A stretch of 6,265 nucleotides of DNA from Defluviitaleaceae bacterium (GTDB taxonomy: Bacteria > Bacillota > Clostridia > Lachnospirales > WRAX01): assembly GCA_009784355.1 (NCBI GenBank), contig WRBU01000073.1, forward strand, positions 1-6,265, read 5' to 3'. Shown one piece after another: positions 1 through 6,265 of this stretch (the stretch's first letter is position 1; every line of letters begins with the position of its first letter). The notes under the pieces are model-generated. The model had not been told where the DNA came from, did not search any database, and worked only from the letters and a program-made list of their open reading frames with translations. The translations under genes were made by a program, and so were the position numbers.

Positions 1-1736
1 GTATCATTCCAATATGCAAGCAAAACTTGATAAACATCATATTTATCAAGCAATGTTATGGGTTCAAATTGGCACAAAATTTCTTCTGCTAGTTCGTTTA
101 TCAAGGCTTTTATGTTTGTGTCGTTATTAATTCCTGTGAGTTTGTTCCACGCAAAAGACTTCCACGCTTCCGTTGCGTCATCAATGCGGTCAGCATACGC
201 AGAAAACTCGCTATCTGCATAGATAGTATGAGATATTTCTTCTTTGGGAAGAGCCGATGAACAGAAATCATCGCGCAATGGCGTGAACAGTACGCGGTTA
301 AGGTTTGGAAACAGCTCCCAATACTTTGACAAGCTATCCACATCAACGGAAGGAATGCCACCATTCAAATGCCCGTCGATGTTTTGCAAATCCTCGGCGG
401 TGCTACTGTCAATATAGCGAGGAATATTGAGATTGTAATCGTTGCGCTCGATTTCAGAAAGGGGCACAAAGCGAGAAAATTTTTCATCTTCTCGCCATTC
501 AAGAAATGCGCTGACAATTTTGTATATATCACGTTCACGAAGTCGGTTTTTGTTACCGTCTTTCATAAAGCCGCGACTTCCGTCAATCATAAAGATGCCG
601 CTTCTGCTCCCTGCACCTTCTTTGTCAAGAACAATTATGCAGGCAGGTATGCCTGTTCCATAGAACAGGTTGGCAGGCAATCCGATTATCGCTTTGATAT
701 AACCTTTTTTGATGAGTGAAGCCCGAATAGTTGCCTCGGCATTGCCGCGAAACAGTACCCCGTGCGGCAAGATACACGCAGCTTTGCCGCTTGACTTCAT
801 AGACTTGACTATGTGCATAAGCCAAGCATAATCCCCGTTTTTTTCAGGAGGAGTCGCACCATAACCATCAAAACGACCATACTCATTGCCAACGATTCCA
901 GCAGTCCAGTTTTTCATAGAAAATGGAGGATTTGCAACGACATAATCAAATTGTTTTAGCTCTGTATTGTCAGCATTTTTGAAATATTGTGGGTCTGAAA
1001 ATGTATTCGCATTGCCAACAACATCGGCAGACGCTTTATTGTGCAAAACGAAGTTCATTTTCGCCAAACCAGCGGTTGCGATGTCTTTTTCTTGCCCGTA
1101 AATAGTGACTTCAACTGGGGCAACATCAGCAGCCCTTATTAACAGAGAACCTGAGCCGCAAGCTGGGTCGTATACAGTTGTTTCTGTGCTTTTCGCCTTG
1201 TCTATTCCGATAATATTTGCAATAATACGCGACACTTCGGCAGGCGTGTAAAACTGACCTTTGCTTTTGCCACTTTCTGTGGCAAAATTTCTCATTAAAT
1301 ATTCATAGGCATCGCCAATAATATCATCCCCATCGGCCCTATTGCGTGAAAAGTCTAACTCTGGACGCTGAAAAATTGCAACAAGTCCAGTGAGCTTATC
1401 CACCTGCTCCTTGCCTTTACCGAGTTTCGTTTCATCATTAAATTTTGCATTGGTTATAACATTGCGCAACCCGTTTGCTTCGGCAAGTTTGCTGATAACA
1501 ACATCCATTTCCTCGCCAATGTTATCCTTGCCTTTTACTGCAACAATATCGTCAAACGAGCCGCCGTCTGGCACGATGATGTCAGCCCACTGTTGCCCTT
1601 TGTACCTATCCGACACATATTTTACAAACAACATCGTAAGAATATAATCCTTATACTGCGATGCGTCCATACCGCCACGCAGTTTATCGCAACTCGCCCA
1701 GAGGCTGCTGTATATTTCGCTTTTCTTTACGGCCAT
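1..1736 (-). CDS. hsdM: Type I restriction-modification system, DNA adenine methyltransferase subunit M (partial, 3' end outside window)
   Basis: HsdM transfers a methyl group from S-adenosylmethionine to adenine N6 in the bipartite site chosen by HsdS, protecting self DNA from HsdR; the M2S core works in the cytoplasm. The frame is open for 578 codons from ATG at 1736 and leaves the left edge without a stop. The N-terminal helical HsdM_N domain covers about residues 5-140 (begins MAVKKSEIYSSLWASCDKLR). The N6-Mtase domain follows, from about 150 to 460: GQFYTP at 160-165, SAM-binding motif I DPACGSGSLL at 190-199, and catalytic motif IV NPPF at 269-272. All key residues are present and nothing is broken. 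A GGAG ribosome binding site lies 9 bases upstream. The family usually exceeds 600 residues, so the missing part is C-terminal. The hsdS and hsdR partners are expected further left. It diverges from the nuclease-ATPase gene. The subunit assignment is firm; the target sequence cannot be read from M alone. Confidence 0.96.
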   Translation of the reverse strand, partial: MAVKKSEIYSSLWASCDKLRGGMDASQYKDYILTMLFVKYVSDRYKGQQWADIIVPDGGSFDDIVAVKGKDNIGEEMDVVISKLAEANGLRNVITNAKFNDETKLGKGKEQVDKLTGLVAIFQRPELDFSRNRADGDDIIGDAYEYLMRNFATESGKSKGQFYTPAEVSRIIANIIGIDKAKSTETTVYDPACGSGSLLIRAADVAPVEVTIYGQEKDIATAGLAKMNFVLHNKASADVVGNANTFSDPQYFKNADNTELKQFDYVVANPPFSMKNWTAGIVGNEYGRFDGYGATPPEKNGDYAWLMHIVKSMKSSGKAACILPHGVLFRGNAEATIRASLIKKGYIKAIIGLPANLFYGTGIPACIIVLDKEGAGSRSGIFMIDGSRGFMKDGNKNRLRERDIYKIVSAFLEWREDEKFSRFVPLSEIERNDYNLNIPRYIDSSTAEDLQNIDGHLNGGIPSVDVDSLSKYWELFPNLNRVLFTPLRDDFCSSALPKEEISHTIYADSEFSAYADRIDDATEAWKSFAWNKLTGINNDTNIKALINELAEEILCQFEPITLLDKYDVYQVLLAYWND

Positions 1737-1791
1737 AGTTGTGGTCTCCAAAATTTATTTTTAGTTGTCTTGATTAAACACTTTCACTATA
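1737..1791 (-). promoter_or_regulatory. hsdM leader: ribosome binding site and tentative -10 box
   Basis: Read on the minus strand, TGGAG (GGAG at 1749-1746) lies 9 bases before the hsdM ATG and is a credible Shine-Dalgarno site. A TATAGT hexamer (plus-strand ACTATA, 1786-1791) matches the -10 consensus at five of six positions and would give a leader of roughly 45 bases. I see no good -35 box at the proper distance, so the ribosome binding site is well supported and the promoter only tentative. Confidence 0.4.
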
Positions 1792-1872
1792 TTTAGGTGT
1801 TTCCAGTAGAATTTCTATATCTCTTGCCTCGCAAAAGCCAAAAACTTTTATGGTCTAACAGGTTGGCGAAAT

Positions 1873-2598
1873 TTACTTTTTGTCTCTGTAAGAAGCGAAT
1901 AAACTCAAAACCCCGATAACCCTAACAACATATTTTCTAGGGTATATCTCGCTCTCAAATGGCTCCACATCATAAGTGACCTCTCACAAGCATTTACTTA
2001 TATAAACTTCTTTATTAGTTGGTCGTAGCATAGCAAGAGTTTCTTGCAAATATTCTTGTCAGTCCTGACTATTTAGTTTGCCGATTTTGTAATGAATAGC
2101 ACTATTGCCTTTAATTGTCTGCTCAATCTATTTTAAGACTTTCGGGAGCTTCAAGCACAGGTTCAAACCAGCAAAGGTTTTGTGACATTTCGTTGTAGCC
2201 CTTTTAGTGCTTACCAGCATTCTTGTGGGGAAGCTATTTCAGTCTCCCCCTTGCCATCGAGTCCTTTTCAAGATATTTCAAAACATCCTGCTTTGGTTGC
2301 AGTGCGCCAAAAGATGTCCTGCTTTTCGCTGCAAAACTCGCAGTGCATAACAACGTTAAGTTAAACTGCAATAAATCAAGCGACAAAACGGCTTGTTTCG
2401 CACCGTCATTCGAATTTACACCTTTTCCTACATTTAATTCTACACCATAATAACGTTCTTTGTCAATAATTGACCACAAACATTTTTTCTAGCAAATAGG
2501 AAAAGAACTTGCAGGATTTTTAAGTGTTTCGCTACTTCTTCTCGAATAAAAACTTTATCGCCAACTGATTTGTTGTCGTTTTTAGTTATATTTTTCAT
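1873..2598 (-). pseudogene. Decayed protein-coding gene of unknown family
   Basis: Several neighbouring minus-strand segments read like protein but sit in different frames or are cut by stops. From ATG at 2598 a 52-codon piece contains SVGDKVFIREEVAKHLKI and stops at 2440. A second frame reads QPKQDVLKYLEKDSMARGRL, passes stops at 2234-2236 and 2204-2206, then reads NEMSQNLCWFEPVLEAPESL up to a stop at 2123-2125. Near 2130 the protein-like reading shifts frame to IEQTIKGNSAIHYKIGKL, crosses TGA at 2059-2061 and TGA at 1984-1986, continues with EVTYDVEPFESEIYPRKYVV and ends at TAA 1873-1875. If joined, the ancestor would be about 240 residues long and co-directional with hsdM. There is no Shine-Dalgarno site before 2598. 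I recognise no domain. The link between the 2598-2440 piece and the rest is the weakest part and could be chance. Confidence 0.5.
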
Positions 2599-2739
2599 TT
2601 ACAATAAGATGGTCGAGCCTAATGCAAGGAAGTTCTGTCATTTCAAGCATCTTTGCTAGCCAATTTTAGATGTTAGCGTTAGGGATATTGATGAAACGTT
2701 AAGTTCTTATGTGGAGTAAGTAACTATATACTAGTGATT

Positions 2740-2767
2740 AAAGCAGGCATAATATCGCCTGCTTTTT
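2740..2767 (+). terminator. Rho-independent terminator hairpin
   Basis: AAAGCAGGC (2740-2748) and GCCTGCTTT (2757-2765) form a perfect 9-bp stem around an 8-base loop and are followed on the plus strand by a T-rich run (TTTTTC, then ATTTT). In the opposite direction the run after the stem is poorer, so plus-strand use is more likely. No intact plus-strand gene lies upstream, only a short open tail ending at TAA 2717-2719. It may insulate the right-hand promoter from upstream transcription. The same bases also lie inside a 49-codon open stretch on the minus strand (2873-2724), so a coding origin of the symmetry is not excluded. Confidence 0.65.
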
Positions 2768-2868
2768 CATTTTGGAGTTTTGTGGAATTTTTTACAATAT
2801 AGTTTTTATCCGTATTGTTATGTATGGATTCATCAGCAAGACCAGCAAAACATCCTTCTACCAAGTTT

Positions 2869-3070
2869 CTAAATCAGGATTTGACCCGCTACCCCTTTGC
2901 GAGAGCCCGAAAAATCACGAACCTTATAACCAAAATGCTCTAAAAGGGTTATGATAGGTGGATTAAAAAGCGATTCTATGCCGCGATGTAAAAACTCTTT
3001 TACTGATTTGCGGTAGGCTTGGATGTGGTTGGTTATGGTGGTTTTCTTCGTGTTTTAAAGATATTTCCAT
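2869..3070 (-). pseudogene. Decayed small gene of unknown family
   Basis: Minus-strand frame 3054 to 2869 is open for 61 codons and reads naturally as protein, for example NHIQAYRKSVKEFLHRGIES, then FNPPIITLLEHFGYKVRDF and SGSRKGVAGQ, ending at TAG. It is closed on its 5' side by TAA (3057-3055) and contains no ATG, GTG or TTG start. The only nearby ATG (3070, reading MEISLKHEEN) lies in another frame, so at least one frameshift is needed to join them. Just downstream a third frame is open from 2873 to 2724 (NLVEGCFAGLADESIHNNTD) and may be the shifted C-terminal part. I recognise no family. The stretch lies back to back with the nuclease-ATPase gene, which transcribes away from it. Confidence 0.4.
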
Positions 3071-3137
3071 AATTGTGTATCATTTTAATTAGCAAATCAA
3101 GTCTTGATGTGAAAATAAATGTAATACACAAAATTTC

Positions 3138-3166
3138 TCGACTTTGCTGTCTTTTTGTGGTACAAT
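3138..3166 (+). promoter_or_regulatory. Sigma-70-type promoter with extended -10 for the nuclease-ATPase gene
   Basis: TCGACT at 3138-3143 matches TTGACA at four of six positions. After a 17-base spacer comes TACAAT at 3161-3166, matching TATAAT at five of six, and it is preceded by TG at 3158-3159, giving the extended -10 pattern TGnTACAAT. Transcription would start near 3173 and leave a leader of only about 27 bases before the TTG start. The upstream region 3060-3135 is AT-rich. No operator repeat or riboswitch fits in so short a leader. Confidence 0.6.
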
Positions 3167-3185
3167 TATTTTATATGTTTATGAT

Positions 3186-3190
3186 GGGAG
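3186..3190 (+). promoter_or_regulatory. Ribosome binding site that selects the TTG start at 3200
   Basis: GGGAG at 3186-3190 is followed by nine bases and then TTG at 3200. An in-frame TGA at 3182-3184 rules out any earlier start. The first in-frame ATG (3257) has no Shine-Dalgarno site and would remove the N-terminal segment GGRANKAGNTYEYKW, of a kind typical for the start of this nuclease family. TTG 3200 is therefore the best start. Confidence 0.7.
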
Positions 3191-3199
3191 CGGATATTA

Positions 3200-6100
3200 T
3201 TGGGCGAAAGCGGCGGACGCGCCAACAAAGCGGGCAATACTTATGAATATAAATGGATGCTTTTGCAGGTCTTGGAAGTTTTAAATGAGAGAATTGACTA
3301 TGTAACTATAGAGCCGCTTGGAGATGATGAAAATGGCGTTGATGCTATAATTGGATTTGAGGACTCTATAGAATTCCAGCAATGCAAAAGTAGATGCGCA
3401 AATAACGTAAATTGGAGTTTTAGTGCAGCAAAAAAATATGATTTTTTTGCTAAATGGAAGTTGCACTTGGATAGGAATCCTTCGCATAAGATACGTTTGG
3501 TGACGCAAATAACATTTTTGAAATTACAGGAACTTACCGAAAGAGCGAGAACAACAAGCGATAATCTTGTTGATTTTATTGAACAGACAAATACTAGCGA
3601 CTTACGACCACTTCGAGAAAATCTGTGTGCAGAATGGGGTTTGGATATTGGAGCTGAAAAAATCGAAAAACACGACGAAGGACGACACCCTTCTGTTTTA
3701 TTGGAAGAGAATGAGTATTATGAAGTTGATAGGGGTAAATTTGTAAACTTGCTCAAAAGAATTTATGTGGAGCAAACATCAGAAGAAAGCATTGATAGGC
3801 ACGTAAATAACGCAATTAGACACCTATTTGTGGGCAACCCAAAAGATGCACGCGATGTCCTTTGGTCGTGGATTCAAGAGGGTGAACGATGGTCGAAAAA
3901 GATTGATGTTACAGCTATTCGTAGTTTTATTAAGCAGAGGGGATTACAGCTTCAAGATTTAGCAAATGACGATAAAATTTTTCCAGCTATCGAAACGCTA
4001 AATGAACAGTTTCGCAGTAGTTATTATTCATTGGAAGGCAATATTTTTCAACGTGAAGAGTTTGCAAAATGCCAAGAATATATCAAGAATGGAAAATCTA
4101 TCATAGTACACGGCAAGGCAGGTAGTGGCAAAAGCGGGTGCGCTCGATATATTGCCAATTACTGCGAGGATAATGACATCCCATATGTCGCGGTTAGGCT
4201 TGACCATAGAATTCCAAAAGATAATTCTAAGGCTTGGGGTATAAGCCTTGGCTTGCCAAACTCATTGGCTCATTGCATAAATGCAATATCTAAAAACCGA
4301 AATGCAGTTATCATATTAGACCAACTTGACGCTTTACGATGGACAGCATCTCGCTCGCCCGAAGCCGTTACTGTCTGTAATGAAATCATTGAAAGTGTCA
4401 AATGCTTTAATACGATACGCAATCACAACATATCCGTTGTGCTAGTTTGTAGAACAAGCGACTTGGAGTTCGACAACAGGATAAAGAAATTGATTACTAG
4501 CGACACACATAAGCAAGATAACGAGGTTTGGATGAAAGTAGATATTGGTGAGCTTTCTAACGAGTTTGTAGGGAATTTTGTTGGCGATACATATGCTGCT
4601 TTTCCGATACGTCTGAAAAATCTCCTAAAAACAGTGAGCAATTTACAGATTTGGAGCAAGCTGAAGTCAAATAAGAAAGATAGTAATATCACAACTACTT
4701 TGAATCTTGTAAAAGCGTGGTGGAATCAAATTCTGGAGGATTGTGTTGCTACGGAATTTTCTAGCAATGAAATGAGTTTGGCTAAAAATGAATTTGTAAA
4801 ACTTTGTGAGAGTCGAGGACGTACGTCAATACGCTATGACTTGATGAATAATTATAAGAATGCAGTCGAATATTTGATTTCAAACGGATTTATCAGAAAT
4901 AATGACGATACACTTTCTTTCGCACATCAAACAATATTAGACAGTTTTTTTGCAGAAAAAATGGAGAGTGACTATTTTGAGCAAAAGAAATCCGTTATTG
5001 ACACAATAGGCTTAAAGGTTAATCAAACGCCCACTAAACGATTTCAAGTGCAAATGCTTTTACAAAACCTTGTAGAAAGCGGGACATCAGAGTTCCTAAG
5101 ATTTGGAGAAGCGATGCTTGAAAGCGACAATATACGCTTTATGATTAAATCGCTGTTTTTCGAGATTTTTACACAGCTGCCAGAAGGTGATAAAAGTGCA
5201 GAAGCCTTTGTTATAAATTATGTCGAAAAAGGTACATATGCCATTCAATTTATTAACAATGTTTTATTTTCAAGACCAGACTTCGTCCGCATATTGATGC
5301 ATACAGGAATATTAGATAAATGGATGAAAGAAGATGCAGAAAAAGCCAATTCGACTGCTCGCTTGGTATCTTCAATAGGTAGCAATTACACAACAAGCGA
5401 GATTGCATTTATAAGAAAACACGCAACTTCTGCCGAAGACGCAAAGCGTTTTGAATGGGCTTTTTCTCGTGGCATTGAAAACGATAGCGATGATTTCTTT
5501 GAGCTAAAACTTGAACTTTTTTCACAATTTCCAAATTTGAATATGCTACCATTTTTTGACCTTAGAAATACAATAAGTGTATGTCCTATAAAGTCAGCTA
5601 AACTTATGTCTCTAGCTCTTAAAGATAAATTCAAAGGCAGGGGCAGGCGTAAGGATTATTTTGTTGAAGGTTATTTAGAAAAGCTCGGTAAAAACATATT
5701 TTTAGGCAAAGGACTGCAAGTGGTTGAAATTCTTCTACCTCTTCTGCCCATTAGAGACGAAATTTCGTATGATTGGCGGCAAAATGGCAATGACTACAAC
5801 GGAAGTCTTGAGCGTGCTTGTGTTGATATTATTAAATATGCTGGAATAGAGGCGTTCACGAATGACCCGAATGTCTTTTGGAGAGTTTTTGAAAAGTATT
5901 TGGGGTTGGGGAGTTGTCTGCATAACGAAATAATCTTGTATATGTTTGCAAATGTTCCGAATCTCAATAGTGACAGAATTATTGCGTATTTATGCAAAGA
6001 CTTAGACAAAAGCGTTTTTGAAAAAACAAGTGGCGGTGATAGCTTTTTGTCATCCGCTAAAAATGCAATTAGCATTCACTCGCAACTTTGCAATGATGAA

Positions 6101-6265
6101 TCATACAAGGTTTTAGAAAAGACTATTGCTAACTATATAGCCCCAAATTCAAAATGGCATTTAGAGAGCAGGATTGAACGTAACAAAAATGCAGTCAAAA
6201 ATGGATATCGGATATATTGGAGTTTTTGGGGAGACTTGCAACACGAGCTACTCTCTTTCTTGCCA
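3200..6265 (+). CDS. Avs-like antiphage protein: N-terminal DUF4297/Cap4-like nuclease fused to a STAND NTPase (partial, 3' end outside window)
   Basis: This is a probable intracellular phage sensor and effector. The frame runs from TTG 3200 for 1022 codons and leaves the right edge open. Residues 1 to about 215 look like a PD-(D/E)xK nuclease of the DUF4297/Cap4 type: an N-terminal GGRANKAGNTYEYKW helix, D48 in NGVDAII, and IEFQQCK with E58, Q61 and K63 as likely metal and catalytic residues. The P-loop ATPase follows: Walker A GKAGSGKS at 305-312, Walker B VIILDQLD at 370-377, VLVCRTSD with R418, and a winged-helix-like segment SFAHQTILDSFFAEKM starting near 573. From about 600 onward the chain looks helical without recognisable motifs, as in the target-sensing halves of Avs proteins. 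Known Avs2/3 sense the phage terminase and Avs4 the portal, then oligomerise and cut DNA; transfer of this to the present protein is inference. There is no signal peptide or membrane segment. The Avs type cannot be set without the C terminus. Cap4 itself is unlikely because an ATPase stands where SAVED would be. Confidence 0.85.
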   Translation, partial: MGESGGRANKAGNTYEYKWMLLQVLEVLNERIDYVTIEPLGDDENGVDAIIGFEDSIEFQQCKSRCANNVNWSFSAAKKYDFFAKWKLHLDRNPSHKIRLVTQITFLKLQELTERARTTSDNLVDFIEQTNTSDLRPLRENLCAEWGLDIGAEKIEKHDEGRHPSVLLEENEYYEVDRGKFVNLLKRIYVEQTSEESIDRHVNNAIRHLFVGNPKDARDVLWSWIQEGERWSKKIDVTAIRSFIKQRGLQLQDLANDDKIFPAIETLNEQFRSSYYSLEGNIFQREEFAKCQEYIKNGKSIIVHGKAGSGKSGCARYIANYCEDNDIPYVAVRLDHRIPKDNSKAWGISLGLPNSLAHCINAISKNRNAVIILDQLDALRWTASRSPEAVTVCNEIIESVKCFNTIRNHNISVVLVCRTSDLEFDNRIKKLITSDTHKQDNEVWMKVDIGELSNEFVGNFVGDTYAAFPIRLKNLLKTVSNLQIWSKLKSNKKDSNITTTLNLVKAWWNQILEDCVATEFSSNEMSLAKNEFVKLCESRGRTSIRYDLMNNYKNAVEYLISNGFIRNNDDTLSFAHQTILDSFFAEKMESDYFEQKKSVIDTIGLKVNQTPTKRFQVQMLLQNLVESGTSEFLRFGEAMLESDNIRFMIKSLFFEIFTQLPEGDKSAEAFVINYVEKGTYAIQFINNVLFSRPDFVRILMHTGILDKWMKEDAEKANSTARLVSSIGSNYTTSEIAFIRKHATSAEDAKRFEWAFSRGIENDSDDFFELKLELFSQFPNLNMLPFFDLRNTISVCPIKSAKLMSLALKDKFKGRGRRKDYFVEGYLEKLGKNIFLGKGLQVVEILLPLLPIRDEISYDWRQNGNDYNGSLERACVDIIKYAGIEAFTNDPNVFWRVFEKYLGLGSCLHNEIILYMFANVPNLNSDRIIAYLCKDLDKSVFEKTSGGDSFLSSAKNAISIHSQLCNDESYKVLEKTIANYIAPNSKWHLESRIERNKNAVKNGYRIYWSFWGDLQHELLSFLP

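Larger units (their letters stand above)
1737..3199. other. Gene-free centre between the divergent genes, filled with decayed coding sequence
   Basis: This stretch separates hsdM from the nuclease-ATPase gene. Every frame is broken by stops at short intervals, and no intact gene with a plausible ribosome binding site is visible. It holds the hsdM leader, a decayed minus-strand gene (about 1873-2598), a plus-strand hairpin terminator (2740-2767), a second decayed minus-strand gene (about 2869-3070, perhaps continuing to 2724) and the promoter of the right-hand gene (3138-3166). No tRNA, CRISPR array or complete insertion sequence was found. The remnants suggest that one or two cassettes once lay here and lost function. 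Confidence 0.6.

Noticed and set aside
369..719. Plus-strand open frame inside the left third
   Set aside because: It lies antisense within hsdM, whose motifs and continuous 578-codon frame account for this DNA; no ribosome binding site or recognisable domain.
2380..2401. Imperfect hairpin GCGACAAAACGGCTTGTTTCGC
   Set aside because: Only four outer base pairs are continuous, mismatches interrupt the rest and no T-run follows, so it is not supported as a terminator or RNA element.
2182..2450. Two overlapping plus-strand open frames of 60-75 codons
   Set aside because: They are antisense to the protein-like minus-strand remnant, rich in Ser, Cys and Pro as shadow frames often are, and lack ribosome binding sites.
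2346..2457. 12-base direct repeat CATAACAACGTT / CATAATAACGTT, exactly 100 bases apart with one mismatch
   Set aside because: A repeat of this length with a mismatch is expected by chance in AT-rich DNA of this size, and no third copy or mobile element end was seen.
2877..2887. GGGTCAAATCC on the minus strand, resembling a tRNA T arm
   Set aside because: No acceptor, D or anticodon arms can be folded around it; it falls within the decayed coding stretch.
2772..2954. Plus-strand 60-codon frame right after the terminator
   Set aside because: Antisense to the better minus-strand reading, no Shine-Dalgarno site, and nothing recognisable in the product.
1..6265. Alternative genetic code with TGA as a sense codon
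   Set aside because: Tryptophan is TGG throughout hsdM and the nuclease-ATPase gene and neither has an internal TGA over about 1600 codons; the two in-frame TGA codons are confined to a decayed region.
3257..6265. ATG 3257 as the start of the nuclease-ATPase gene
   Set aside because: No ribosome binding site precedes it, and it would delete the conserved-looking N-terminal segment that TTG 3200 with its GGGAG site includes.

Overview
The window looks like part of a bacterial defence island. Two large genes diverge from a roughly 1.46 kb non-coding centre, and each runs off one end of the window. On the minus strand, positions 1736 to 1 carry the first 578 codons of hsdM, the adenine methyltransferase and modification subunit of a type I restriction-modification system. 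On the plus strand, positions 3200 to 6265 carry the first 1022 codons of a very large protein. It has an N-terminal PD-(D/E)xK (DUF4297/Cap4-like) nuclease, a central P-loop ATPase of the STAND type and a long, probably helical C-terminal half. That is the architecture of Avs (AVAST) antiphage sensors.

The centre (1737-3199) holds no intact gene. Read on the minus strand, it contains two stretches that translate into protein-like sequence interrupted by stops and frameshifts. One spans about 1873-2598, with two in-frame TGA codons, further stops and at least one frameshift. The other spans about 2869-3070 and has no start codon in its best frame. I could not assign a family to either. Between them are a good plus-strand hairpin terminator (2740-2767) and a short plus-strand coding-like tail just before it. 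A convincing extended -10 promoter lies immediately in front of the nuclease-ATPase gene, followed by a ribosome binding site that selects a TTG start at 3200.

The two large genes should act independently. HsdM would mark self DNA together with an HsdS and HsdR expected further left, outside the window. The nuclease-ATPase would stay inactive until its C-terminal half binds a phage protein, then assemble through its ATPase and degrade DNA. That second statement is known for characterised Avs proteins and is inference here. The decayed genes between them fit the high turnover of such islands.

The organism is bacterial, with moderately low GC and the standard genetic code: tryptophan is TGG throughout both large genes and neither contains an internal TGA. 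The sequence alone does not identify the taxon. A host-associated spirochaete such as Treponema, or a Firmicute, is only a weak impression.
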